Part shown: piece by piece, positions 12,068 to 46,840 of the stretch
Numbering within the stretch: position 1 is the stretch's first letter
Layout: each line of letters begins with the position of its first letter
Assembly (NCBI GenBank): GCA_008711295.1
Contig: VUYV01000125.1
Span: 2,657,871 to 2,721,870 of the forward strand
Length of the DNA: 64,000 bases
Source: Anarhynchus alexandrinus
Lineage: Eukaryota; Chordata; Aves; Charadriiformes; Charadriidae
Reading direction: 5' to 3'
Translations under genes and position numbers: made by a program
Notes under the pieces: generated by a model
What the model was told of the DNA's origin: nothing
Database searches by the model: none
What the model saw: the letters and a program-made list of their open reading frames with translations, nothing else

Positions 12068-15000
12068 AGAAAGAAAAAAGACAAAAAAGAATATGTTATT
12101 ATCTTAAGATAAAGCATGTAAGACAGAAATACATTGCACTAATAAGCTCCTAAAAATATTTTTTTTTCCTCATTACAGAGGTTAAGTCACACAATTTGGC
12201 TCCAGTCAAACTTCAAGTTCTTGCTCCTAAAGCTAAACTTGCTTCAACTTCCCAAGGAGGACTGCAAGATTTTTTAAGATGGACAATGCTACACCACCCA
12301 GAAAAATTTATCTGTAGCCTGCTCCTTGTGTGAACTGTTCTGCCAAACCTAGCAAGGAATAAGATAAAAAATCCTAGGCAGATATCCAGCAGAGAAATTT
12401 ACCAGGCTGAGCATTTAAAGTTTGACAAACTAATACATACTTAACAAGCACAGCATTATAACAGGAAAGGCAATCTCAGTTAGAGGTGATTTTCATACTG
12501 TTTTGTCACCTACGTGATGTGCAGTGATGCCATCCGATTAACTGAATGTATCTTGTGTACTTTATCACAGACACTTTTCTCATTAATTGCACAGACTTTT
12601 TTATAACTCAAAAAAAACCCCATGAAGAACTTTGAAGTATCACTTAAAGTTAACAGCATTAATACTTCATTTCCCCCCTTTATTAAAACTGTATTAATCT
12701 AAAATACAGGTAAATCAGAATTTAGTCGTATGTCAGCAAAACAGGCTGAAGAATTTCTGTCTTCCAATCATGCCACTAAGAAAAATCAGGATTTTTATGC
12801 TGAGGTAAAAGAGAAAATCCTAGTATTTCAGTGGGAATAACGCTTGTATCCAATGAGGACATATTTGAGAATGACACAATTCACAAGACATACTCTTAAT
12901 ATAACAGTATTTTGAAATTAATTTCCCAGTTTCAAATATTTAATTCTAATTTCTCTCTTGATTCATTACTATAAATGAGAAAAAAGCAATTTATTTTTTC
13001 CACCCTATTGTCTCTAATTACTTAGAATTTTTCCATACGAGTCACTGTCCTAATTTTTCTGCCCTGGGCTTTGACCTAGGTTGGTGCTTAAGGAAAAACT
13101 TTATTAAAGTGTAGGCAGGCAGAGTAGGTGAAAAAGATGAGTAAATGACAATAAGTACAAAGCAGGCTTTATTCTCATTCTATTACATGTAAATACATTT
13201 TTTCTATGAAATTGCTATGGGTTTCTAAGACCTATTTTAAGAAAGAAATATTGTCAGTGTTTGGAAACCACTGAATGTATTTCAAGTATGTAAGCAAAAT
13301 CAGCTTCGTACCACACTCATTAACTTCCAATCTAAAAATCACCTTTAGTGTTTTTATGTCACATTGTTACAGAAAATATAAATACTGAATCCAAGAAAAA
13401 GTATCTGTAAAATGTAAGTATTTAAATGTAATTAATTCCAAATTGCAATGTCCAACTACTTGGTCTATTTAATTACATTAGTCTTACAAAATGTTTAATA
13501 GTGCAATTGGATTACAAGCCCACACAAGATTCACTACCTATAATAAGTAATTTTAAAAGAGGCTTTTGAAATTTTCTTATTTTAAAGAAATGAATAGTGA
13601 CCACTGCTGTTTGACAACACAATGTAAGAACTGAAGGGATAATCTGGAAGAAAAAACATTTTCAATGTAATTGGGGTAAGTATGTACACATAACTGCTAT
13701 ATTTAATATGAACAACTACATGCCTTTGTAATAAAGACAGCTAAAAATAAAGGCCCTCAAACTTACCTATCCGACTGCTGCATTAACCAACACAGCTCAG
13801 ATATTGACTGTCGGACTAATGCTGCTCTTACAGGGAAAGTTACAGGCTGGGAGAGTGTATTGCATATCTGAGCCATTTCTTTCACCATCACCCAATCATA
13901 GCCTACAATAAAGACCATTTGATTAAAAAGAATTCTTCACAAATACAATCCCTATGAAGACACAATAAATTCTAGAAGTTAGGTTGCAAGATAATACAAG
14001 AGCAAACAAGGGTTTTGTGAAAATGACATAACTCTGCAATGAAATCACTAAGTCGTTATAAATAAAAAGTGTCATTGTCCCAGAGGAGAAAAGCAATACT
14101 AATATGGAAAAACACACTTGTTTCGAAAATCTTTGTTTCTATTAATTGCAGTGTCATTTTACATATAGTATGTGACATTTTCTAATGTTCAGGAAATTAT
14201 ATCTTTGCTCTCTCTCTAAAAACAGTGTTACCATTGACTTCAACATGGCCTAGTTTTAACTTGACAGTGACCCTTAAAAAACAGAAACATTTTGAAAAAT
14301 TTAGAAAAAAAAACGTTTAAAAAAAAATGATTAATGCAACGGAGGACTTTAAATTATAGAGAAATGAAGCATGTAAAATGTTTTGTACTTAGATGTTAAA
14401 ACCAAGCAATCTAAAATGCTTCAAGTGCCTGCTGTTGAGACTTTTATAAGCACTGGAGATACTGAAAACAGTAGTTAATATTCTCTTATTTCTACAGGCT
14501 ATGAAAATCTTAACTTCAACAACAACAGTTAATATTTTTTTTTCTCAAGTACTCATATGCAATGTTGTGACTGAAAAGACTTAAAGCATCAAATTTAAAA
14601 AAACCCAGAGTTTGTTGGGCAAACAGCAACTTGTTCTCGAAATCAGTCAAATAAGCGGGTTTTCTCATGTGTTATCCTTAATTAGCATCACCATAAACTG
14701 AAATATAGAATGGAGATGAAGTTACATTTATTAAAAAAGATTACTCAGTACAGTATTTCCAGTACATTATTTCCAGTAACTTTCTACTGCACTGAAAATA
14801 CTTTGGACAAAGTACTATATAGTTAAATAAATTTACTGTATAACATAAACCAAAATCGTCATGACACAATATTAAAACTTGCTAATGAACAATTAGCAAT
14901 TTGGAAAGGTGCATAATTTTGCCATTGTAATCACAGACAATATTGGTGGGGACTAAGCTACTGCACACAAATGCACGTGCATTGGAGTAAAACACCCTAA

Positions 15001-18000
15001 CGAAGCAGCCATGAGAATTATGAGAGGAAGCCTGTGAAAAGGACCTTAAGATAATGGTTACCAGGATATAAATTCAAATTGGGGATTAACAATAAGAAAT
15101 TTCAATCAGATTCTCAAAACTGAGTTTTAAAAAAGTTACTAACATCAATAAATTGGAAAAGTTATTACAAAAAATCAATTATTCAACAGAAATGAAGTGT
15201 TAAAAACAATGCTGACCTACAACTTGATTTCCGTTATCTACTGCAAAAGCACACTGACAGGGTTTTAAATTTCCAGCTAATCTATTTTTCTTCAGTAAAC
15301 ATACCAGAATTCTGATCACCAAAACAATCCTCCTAGGATTCAGGGAGCAGACTACCTGAAACAGGGTGTAAGCAATTTGTCCCCCAAAATTCCTCAATAT
15401 GTGTGAATCAATTGAAAAACAAAATACTGTTTACCAACAAAAGCATCAGTTTTTTATACAGTTCTGCTGCAACTCAAGCATTGAACTAATTGCTATAAAA
15501 CACTATCAAATATAGGCCAACAAAGAAAATAGTTCTTCGTACATTCGCTATTATTTTCACACTGACCAGGTGGCGTATAATTTATTTTGAATAAATTATG
15601 AAATGAATTTGGAGAAAACAGACTATGCAGTATAAGTATTAAATGTTTTATCCCTACCTTCATTGTGTTTGCCGGGGTGCCAGCCAGTTGTCCATCCCAG
15701 CGATAAGGTTACGTTTGGGAAAAATGAAGTGACAGTGTCGAGGAACCCTTTTGCATCCACTACAGCATTATTTCCATTAGGTCCCGGTAGGATATCTGCA
15801 TTGATCCAAACGGGTCGCCTCAAATGCTGCTTCACATGTTCAAGAAGCTCCAGGGAAGGCCGTACAGCTTCTAGACTGAACCAATAACACATGGGTGAGA
15901 TGAGACACCTCACTCTGGTTGAAGATGGGAAATGTACAGTACATATGTAGATGATTATGTTAATGAAACTGTCCCTGTAAACCAGAGAGCAAATGCTGAT
16001 GACCCTTTCTACCATAAAGTGACTATTACTGCTGGTGTAAAGTAGTGTAAGCCTCTTGTCTCCCTGCTGCCCAATTATGAACTGCTTCATGGCTCTTATC
16101 TCATGGCTCTTCTAACTCCTGACCTGTTAAGACTTCAATGTTATTGAACTCCTAGAAGGATTTTAATTAAGGAAGCCACTGCAGGCTCTAACACTTTTGT
16201 AGTGGCTGTTCCCGCAGCTCAAAAGTGTGGCATAGTAGTGGCAGCATGAAGAAGTCTGCCCATCAGATATTCATCCTACAGCTAATTATGAAGTATGAGA
16301 TGTAGTCACTTTAACAACCAATGTAGCACCACTTATAAGCATCTCACAAAATATCGTAAGTCACATGTTCTTACTGTTCTCTCAAATCAAAAGAAAAAGC
16401 ATATCTAGGAGGCAAACAATAACCTCTCTCTACCCACCAAAACTTTCAAAACAGCAGTATTGTGGACGGAAAGGAAATGTGGAATAATGGGGAAATGAAT
16501 GAATGCCAAGAAAATGCATATTTTTCCTCTTACAGCAAATTAATTACTCTTCTATGTAACATTCAGGAATTATAAAATTATGGTCAGAGTTGTGATTTCC
16601 TTAGTAATAGCAAGGACCTGTGTTTTCTTCCGCAAGTCATGAAAAGCTCTGAATAAGTCACCTTCTAGCTTTTCCTCAAAATCTTGCAGCAACCTGATAA
16701 AGAGCTAAGCCAACAAAAAATTCTTCATGTCATTCTGCAGGGTTAGCTTCCCTGCAACATCCTAAACTGGTCCCTCTCGGTGTCACAGGAGCACCAGGAA
16801 AAGCAAGAGGAGCAGCAGGCACTGCAAAGTGCAAGGCGAGGATCACAACTGCTGGAGCTTACACGGATATAAGCCACAGGCTCCAGGCTCCACGGGTGCC
16901 TGTTTGAACACCACTGATGATGGCTAACTGCCACCATCTCTTCCCAATTCCCAATTCCAAGGCCATTGTATCTCCAGCCTCTTACACCAGTGCTGATGCT
17001 TGCCTTAGCAGCAGTGTGTGAGTTCAGCGACTTAAAGTGGTAAACAACTATTCTCATTGTTTTGCAGGGATAGTTCTGTACCTAACCTGGCTCATGATGA
17101 GGTCAGATAAATCGTGTTGGGATTTGTGGCTAAAAATGGGAATGGCAGTTAGTTGTTACATTAGGTTATCTCTAAAGCCCAAAACCACCCTAGGCTGCAT
17201 GTGTTATTTCCTGTGAAAAGTCATTTTGTACATTTTGGCTTTTGTATTGTTGAGAAAGCCGCATAGTGGCAGGAATTCCTCTCAATGCTTTCAGTCAGCA
17301 TTATTAGCTCAAGTCTTCTCAGAGAAAAGCCAGTGATGGCTCGAGTTAACATCACTGGTTAAAGTATTACTCACACGAACAGTTCACATTTTCCCATATA
17401 CAAGGGACTGTCAAAGCCAGTGAAATGCCATCCTTTTTACTACAAAGTATAAGACAATGTAAATAGAAAAAAGCCCAAAGCAGCATCTCTTGTAACAAAC
17501 CCAAAAACCCCAGACAGCACTGGTTTTATTGCACAGCATTTGGAAAATTCAAATGTATTGCTGACTCCATGTTGAATGACTGGCATTTTTGAAGTGGGAC
17601 TCTGAGGTCCTTTTGCAGAATACATTCATTCCTGTAGATAAAACCAGCAGAAAATGTGATTATGTGGCCAACTGAGCTGACAGAATAGAAATACACAAAG
17701 TATTTCATTTTAAGTGCTGTTGAAATAATCTTCAAAACTTCAGCAAGGGTATCCAAAGAAATATTCAAAAAACCATCATAATCTGTATCACTCATTTGAC
17801 TATATCTGCACTGTGTGCTTGTATTTTTGAAATGCTTTTATGCAATTAGACTTTTATAATGCAACATAATTTTAAAAGCTTTTTTAAATCACTGCATTTG
17901 GCTGGAAATCCCTTGTGGAGAAATAGAGGCAGATGTTTTTAAATTAATTTAAACAATACTTAAAATGGAAAAATAAAAACCCCAAACCCTAACAACAAAC

Positions 18001-21000
18001 CAACCCAAACAAATGTCTACTTCTCTTGTCCTTTCCGTTCTCTGTCCAGGCAGACATTTACAGATTCTACTAACAATAAAAGGATTTAGCCTGCCCATAG
18101 TTTTTTGTATTTTCATGAACTTTCACATGAAAACTGTGATTGCATTACACAGAAAACAGGTACAAATCACATTTTAGAACTATATAGCATTTTTTTGCAT
18201 TTCTATAGCATACTTAGGCATTGATGAAGCTCTCTTTAATGTGAAGGTGGATTCTCCCTCTGCTGCAAAAATAGCCATTGTACATACAAATTCAGACAAA
18301 GCTAGGAGTTGCAGAGGTGTATGTCTGAAAATCACAGCTCACTTGGAACCCTATTTCAAACTTTTCAAGGCAGTCTCATGGGGTTTTCAGGTGTATTTTC
18401 CATGAAAGACAATGAAACAGCTAATGGTTAAAATTCTGAATGAACCTCTGAAAATTTAATGTTAGACCAAAGAAACGGAATTTACTTCAATATACACGCA
18501 CATTACTACACAAAAAGCAAGACAGATTTTTTGTATTACAAACCATGCTGAAGAAATCTAATACCACATCATATGCACAGTGAGATCAGATATCCAAAGG
18601 AGTACACCTAATTCTTGAATTGAGACATCCCCAATGGATTGTTAGTACTGGAGCTATCAGCAAACAGAATTCCTCTCCTTGGGAGGAGAGGTGGGGGGGA
18701 AGTTCTGGGAAAATAAAGATATTCATGCTGGTATGGGATAATAACATTTCTAAATTGTTATGAATTTCAGCAGACCCAAGACAGAAGTTGGCTTTCAGCA
18801 AGCTTTCCAGAAGCTCCTTGCAAAACCTTGACGCTTTTATTCCTCTTCCACGGTAGAGAATGACACCAGGAAGACGGGATGACAGCAGGAGATGTGTGCT
18901 GCCAGGCAGAGATCCAGGGGGCTCAGCCCCATGTGCAGCCTGACAGCCACTGTTTGACTTCCCAGTCAGAAAGCTGTCTTTCCCAATTTCCTTGCACAAG
19001 CAGAAAACTCATAGGAGCTTCCCAGATAGGCACTATCACTTCAGTTTTCCCAATGGGAAAACTTTGCTCAATAGCAACTTGGTAACAAACTAATTGAATA
19101 TGAAATAATTATTTGTAGTTCAAAACACTTTTACAGCTTTTATTCTTGAAATGCATTTAGTTATACTGATTATGTTTCACTGCATTTTCTGTTCAGGAAG
19201 GAATGCATTACACTAAATTGCCCAGTAAGAAAAAGTTTGGTCTACCATCGCCAAAAGATGGCGCTACCTGTAAAACTGTTAAATAGAACACAAGGAATAT
19301 AAAAATCTTTTTGTCTTGAGATACCTCTTAAAATCCAGCTTGATGCCTTTATTTGTGTTCACAATCTCTTTTAGCCATTCCTGCAATGTGTTGTCACTGT
19401 CTGTTTCCGGTGGATGAGCCATGATAGGGTCTCCATTTCCTCCCATGCCACCACGAAGAAGAACATCTGCTTCTATCATGTGAACATCACCTGTTGATTC
19501 AAAAAATGAATGCTCTAACAGAAGTAAATCCAATAGTTCCAGTGTCCAATCCAATAGTTCGGAGTTGAAATTACAGGGCAAGTCTTTCTACGCTGGACTG
19601 TGCACATTTACTCCACAAAGATCACCCAGTACTCTTGCTGTCTGTGAAGCAAGAGATGCATTTCTTTGGGTACTTTAGTCACTAACTAGAAATCTACAAG
19701 CACATGAAAACTGATTTTAATAGACATATTTTGCCAAGTCACTATGTTGTTTTTTTTTTCAGAGGAACAGCAAAATTATTATCCAAAATGTGAATCCACT
19801 CTTGCTAAATTTCAAATCTTCTCCTCTTAAAACAAGGTTCCAGACAAAGTCTTCTAGAGAACAGGTGACCAGAGGATTTTAACACTGGCAGAGACTGAGT
19901 CTCATTCTCAAAACTGACCTACCCATCTCAGCCAAAACTTTACAAAAAGTCAGCCAGCTAGACAGAAACATCTGCCAGGAAAATGGTAGCTGAAACACAA
20001 GACAAGTTAGTGGAAATCTTAGGAATGCTGCAAGCTCTTGAAAACAGAACATACTTCTATAATGAGAAGTACTCAAGAGTCTGGGCAGTGCTACCAGCTT
20101 TGCAGAGAATTCAATATCTAGTTACTTAGACTGAAATAATAACAATAATAATAATAATAAAAATTATACAGTCAATAGAAAGCAAACTACATATAAAATT
20201 ACATAAATAAATTTCACATTTCCCCAATACTCTCATAAATTAAATTAAAATTCACTAAAATAAACTGGAAAAAGGTAGATTTAGATTAAATATTAGGAAG
20301 AAATTTTTCACTTTGAGGGTAGTAAGGCACTGGCACAGGTTGCCCAGAGAAGTTGTGGAAGCTCCATCCCTGTAGGTGTTTAAGGCCAGGGTGGATGGAG
20401 CTTGGAGCAACCTGGTCTAGTGGGAGGCGTCCCTGCCCACCGCAGGGGAGTTGGAACTCGATGATCTTTAAGGTTTCTTCCAACCTAAACCATTCTATGA
20501 TTCTATGAAACTGCTCACAAATAACCTGAAATATTTTAATCATCTTGAACAAAATAGGGGCGGAAATCAGTACTAAAGCTGTCCTGCAGAATCCAAGAAA
20601 TATTACATGTTATTAATGTTACAACATTACACAAGTTCAAACCACCCTAAAAAAGACCTAGAAGATGATCCATCCATATAGGGTGAAAACTACCTGACTG
20701 TTTCAGACAGAGGGGACAAGTTTTGCAGTACAGCCCTGACAAAGCCGTCAGAAGCAGCTATCCTCAGAGCGCTGCAGCTGCTGCTCCTCACGGACAGGCA
20801 CCCGGGGCAAGGCCAGCCTGAGAGCTACCGTAGCTTCCATGAGGTTTTGCTCCACTTCGTGCTGCCCTGTGAAGAGCACTGGTACTGAACCTCATCTGAT
20901 GGAGGGAGGGAGGGATGGATGGACGGACTTTTAATCAGGTCATTTCCATTTTCTGATTTCCAGAGCAAATCCACAAACTGAAGTGTCAGCATGCAGGAAA

Positions 21001-21773
21001 GGGTGACCAACCATGAGATGAAACAGGAAAGACCAGGGCCAACGTGACCACTGCTGCCCGGGCTGGCGTATCAGAGAGCTGCGGTCTAACCTCCGTACGA
21101 CCACAGCAGAGAAACCAGTTTTACCTGCACCAGAAGCTTTTGTGTTCCATTGTTCAAACATACAAACCAAACAACAACCCAGACGAGCTTAGTCCAAGTG
21201 CGTGAAACCAGAAGACTCCTTAACCGCGGCCCTGGTCTGCTGGCAGGGGATGAAGGGCTTTGCTCATGTGAAGGTCTGCCCTGAGAGAGGGCCCGCACCC
21301 CTGGGAGCTGGTTGCCTTTTTACGACTAAGCGGATTTGCCTACTAAAAGGGTACCGCCTCCAAACCCTGTCCCGGCGGCCGCCGCGCTGCCGGACCGGCG
21401 GCTGACAGAGGCCGGCGGCCGCCCCGGTGCGGGCCTGGCCTGGAAGACAAACCACCAGCCCCCCTCCGTCGGCAGGGCAGGCCGGCAGCGGCTCACACTT
21501 ACTTCTGGCGGCCTCCCCGGCTCGGGCTTTGCTGTTCGCGGCGTGAAACCACCTGATGGCCGCCCCGTCTCTCGCTCTGATGCGCTGCGACCTCAGAAAG
21601 TGATCCACCGCCTCCTCGCTCCAGGCGCCTGCGGCGGCGCGAAGGGAGACCTTCCCTCAGACCGGCCCCGGGCGCCCCCACACCCCCTCGCCGGAGGGGG
21701 TGGCGGGGGGGGTTAGGGGAGGGGGAAGGCCGGTCCCCGCCGCGCAGCTCTTACCCGGCGCCTCGTCAGCCAT
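11879..21773 (-). CDS. FAM151B: FAM151B, complete (six coding exons)
   Basis: The coding exons on the minus strand are 21755-21773, 21503-21628, 19325-19490, 15658-15875, 13767-13902 and 11879-12029. All junctions use AG/GT and all phases close, giving 816 nt and 271 residues against about 276 in human. The protein is a member of the FAM151/menorin (DUF2181) family. Visible conserved blocks are RWFHAAN (32-38), HMIEADV (52-58), MAHPPE (72-77), [11 protein letters not shown] (127-137) and [10 protein letters not shown] (162-171). The EAD and AHPPE motifs suggest a PLC/GDPD-like phosphodiesterase barrel, which is inference. Mouse Fam151b is needed for retinal function, and worm menorin acts in dendrite patterning. 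There is no signal peptide or membrane segment. The start is set by MADEAPG, because the exon 2 frame has an in-frame stop upstream and no ATG. Confidence 0.95.
12030..13766 (-). other. FAM151B: FAM151B intron 5
   Basis: AT-rich intron beginning GTAAGT. Apart from the long homopolymer by its acceptor, nothing recognisable was seen. Confidence 0.8.
12037..12064. repeat. FAM151B: A28 homopolymer serving as a polypyrimidine tract
   Basis: It is 28 A on the plus strand, so U28 in the FAM151B pre-mRNA, ending seven bases before the last exon. It is also a likely site of length error in sequencing. Confidence 0.9.
13767..13902 (-). CDS. FAM151B: FAM151B coding exon 5
   Basis: It encodes [14 protein letters not shown] and [17 protein letters not shown], strongly family-like. 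The acceptor is TGTAG and the donor GTAAGT. Confidence 0.95.
13903..15657 (-). other. FAM151B: FAM151B intron 4
   Basis: AT-rich intron. No repeat or gene was recognised. Confidence 0.8.
15658..15875 (-). CDS. FAM151B: FAM151B coding exon 4
   Basis: It carries [13 protein letters not shown] and [15 protein letters not shown]. The acceptor after GGTTCAG (not the nearby CTAG) restores the frame as K-S-L-E-A-V. Residues 104-177. Confidence 0.95.
15876..19324 (-). other. FAM151B: FAM151B intron 3
   Basis: A 3.4-kb intron. Short ORFs of 104 and 137 codons on the minus strand lack any family pattern. An A/C-rich low-complexity patch lies at about 17975-18015. No mobile element was recognised. Confidence 0.75.
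19325..19490 (-). CDS. FAM151B: FAM151B coding exon 3
   Basis: It encodes [26 protein letters not shown] and NKGIKLDFK, the most diagnostic part of the family. Phase 1 entry and phase 2 exit agree with the neighbouring exons. Confidence 0.96.
20135..20163. repeat. AAT microsatellite
   Basis: Imperfect run of about nine AAT units, with one AAC, in FAM151B intron 2. Confidence 0.85.
20275..20507 (+). mobile_element. CR1 LINE 3' fragment
   Basis: It has the typical CR1 3' region (TTGCCCAGAGAAGTTGTGGA, then CCAACCTAAACCATTCTATG) and ends in the tandem ATTCTATG repeat at about 20492-20507. The insertion is antisense to FAM151B. Confidence 0.95.
21503..21628 (-). CDS. FAM151B: FAM151B coding exon 2
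   Basis: It encodes [14 protein letters not shown] through [17 protein letters not shown]. The GCCGCAG acceptor and GTAAGT donor are clean. Upstream in the same frame there is a TGA and no ATG, so it needs exon 1. Confidence 0.92.
21629..21754 (-). other. FAM151B: FAM151B intron 1 (126 bp)
   Basis: A very short GC-rich intron, GTAAGA to GCCGCAG, containing a strong G-quadruplex motif on the plus (template) strand. Confidence 0.8.
21696..21725 (+). other. G-quadruplex-forming G runs
   Basis: Four G runs (5, 8, 4 and 5 G) are separated by one- to four-base loops on the plus strand. In the FAM151B transcript this is a C-rich block. Confidence 0.8.
21755..21773 (-). CDS. FAM151B: FAM151B coding exon 1 (start codon, six codons)
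   Basis: ATG GCT GAC GAG GCG CCG plus one base, then GTAAGAG. Joined to exon 2 it reads [14 protein letters not shown], as expected for the family's N-terminus (human begins MAAEAGPG). Confidence 0.85.
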
Positions 21774-21892
21774 CTCCTCGCCGCGGCCCGCCCCGCTGAG
21801 GCGGGCGGAGCAGCGCCGGCTGCCGGGCCGGGCCCCGCGGGGCGGCGAGCAACGAGGGCCTTCGCCACCGGCCGCCGGCAGCGAGGGCGGCG

Positions 21893-21904
21893 GGAAGCGC
21901 TTCC
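21893..21904. promoter_or_regulatory. 12-bp palindrome with two ETS-like half sites
   Basis: GGAAGCGCTTCC is a perfect palindrome about 120 bp upstream of the FAM151B start codon, followed by further GGAAGC copies. An ETS/GABP-like paired site is inferred. Confidence 0.45.
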
Positions 21905-22039
21905 GCAGGAAGCGGAAGCGGCGGGGAAGCGGGGCCGGGGCAGCACCCCCACGGCCACCCCTCGCCCGGGACGGCCAGGAGAATCCCCAAAACGCGGCAA
22001 AGACAGACACAGACACATCCACCAAGAAGTTGTAATATT

Positions 22040-22090
22040 TTTATTATTTTTTTTTTTAAGTAACAGAGATAAGATATGGAGCACTTTATT
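22040..22090 (-). terminator. ZFYVE16: candidate distal ZFYVE16 poly(A) signals
   Basis: Minus-strand AATAAA occurs at 22085-22090 and again at 22040-22045. Either would give a ZFYVE16 3'UTR of about 1.6 kb ending only 267-312 bp from the FAM151B ATG. Confidence 0.45.
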
Positions 22091-23673
22091 TAACTTTCTT
22101 ATCGCTCATTACTTAAAAGGAGTTAGTAGAGGGTGAGTGGCAAGAGCCAGCAGTTCCTTTGGTCCCCCGGCGCTGGCTGACCCCGGCACTGTTCAACCCT
22201 GTGCTGTTGCTTCTGCGACTGTCCGGTTGCAGCTCGTTTTCAAGCAGGGACACATTTTGTTCATGCTGCTGGCCACAGTGTGGTCTTCAGCTCTTCCCCA
22301 AAACTACCGTTTCTGTGAAGAAGTTAGGTTAATTGGCTCAAACGCAGCCTCGGTTTCCTCCAGGGTGAAGATCTTGAAGCCTGAACCCTTCTAGAACCGG
22401 TATTTTTAAAGCATAGGTAACAGCAGAGCAGGTTAGGTTAAGTTACAAATTGTTTTTGATACAAAAACATGAAATATCCCCTATCAGCATCAAGAAGGCA
22501 TCGAAGTTTTAATAGTCCCATTATAAAACTGTACCAGCATTTCTCCTCAAAACAATATAGATCCTGTATATATTTAGTTTTGGTTCTGATAAACGGTTGT
22601 GTGACGGTTACCAAACCCCAGTTATGGTTCGCTGAACCTCAGTACAAATCACATGCATCACAAGTACATAAATAGATCTTAATGACCCAATATCAAAAAT
22701 ACGTACTATACAAGAACCTCAGGTACACTAAAAATCAATCTGTTCATGAAAATTCACACTTAATACATCAATTCTCCCTGAAAGTAAAGGTGGCTACTAA
22801 GAGGTGACAAAAGCAGTAGACAGGAGCAGAAAAGATAATGCAGAATTCTTGTCTGACTTATTGCTACATGTAGATTACATCAAGGGTAATCTTTTTTTTT
22901 TTATTAATCCTCAAAGGGTCAAATTGTATCAGGACTTCCAAACACAGACTAAAGAAAAAATAGCAGTATTTATAAAAATAGCATCCATTTAAGTTAGATA
23001 AATCCTTATAAATACAAGAAAGAAATCACTTATTCTATAAAAAAATTAATTCAGAGCATATGTTCCTGAAGCACCAGCATAATACCCTAATGTTAAGGAC
23101 TTCAACTACAATGTCTTCATAAACATACCTGCAAAATTCTTCCTTGTGCTGACCATAAACAAGTGTCAGAAGGTGTGCACTTACAACTGGCACGTGAAGT
23201 TTGCAGTCAGCTACAGAAATTCTCATCTTTGAATCTCAAATGGCAAGAAAACAGTTTTGTGCCCGCTTCTACTTCAGCGTTTAGCTCATTTGCACGTGGA
23301 AAGCACATACTTCAGACAAAGATTAGATCTAACCATAGCAATTTTTAGTAACACATTTATCTGAAGTTAAGAGGCAAGATAGTATGGCTTAAGAGTTACA
23401 CTACATATAGAAAATGCTACGACTGTGTAAAGAGGTAACAAAACCTGCCCTCTTCCGCGCCAGTATTAAGTGTAAACTTTCAGAACTTTAGGAAACATTA
23501 CAAACTACAATTCTTTTGCGGTAAAGTAACCAGAGAGGATTTGAGGGTTTTAAAAAACAGTCTGAAAAATCTATTATAACAGGTTTAGAAACTTCAACAT
23601 TTTTAGTGTTTGTAGCATTACAACTTTGGTGTTCAGATCTAGCAAATCAGTATATTGCCTGTAATCAGCCTCA
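22091..23673 (-). other. ZFYVE16: ZFYVE16 3'UTR (probable)
   Basis: AT-rich sequence after the ZFYVE16 stop with no credible ORF. A proximal AATAAA on the minus strand lies at 22900-22905, so a shorter 3'UTR of about 0.8 kb is also possible. Confidence 0.55.
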
Positions 23674-46802
<23,129 letters not shown>

Positions 46803-46840
46803 TCTAGTTACACGTTAGTGAAGCTTTAGCCTTCTTAAAT

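Larger units (their letters stand above)
19491..21502 (-). other. FAM151B: FAM151B intron 2
   Basis: A 2-kb intron carrying an AAT microsatellite and a CR1 3' fragment, listed separately. Its 5' end lies in the CpG island. Confidence 0.8.
21340..22010. promoter_or_regulatory. FAM151B: CpG island / FAM151B promoter
   Basis: Dense CpG and very high GC start abruptly and include FAM151B exons 1 and 2. GC boxes and CGGAAGC (ETS-type) motifs lie upstream of the start codon. No TATA box is seen. The transcription start is probably around 21800-21950 (inference). Confidence 0.85.

Noticed and set aside
17975..18015. CCCTAA-like string suggesting interstitial telomere repeat
   Set aside because: Only a single unit within an A/C-rich low-complexity run; similar runs occur at 7588, 41598 and 50059.
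21264..22084. Many overlapping ORFs of 60-126 codons on both strands
   Set aside because: Stop codons are rare in this GC-rich CpG island; only the FAM151B exon frames match a family.
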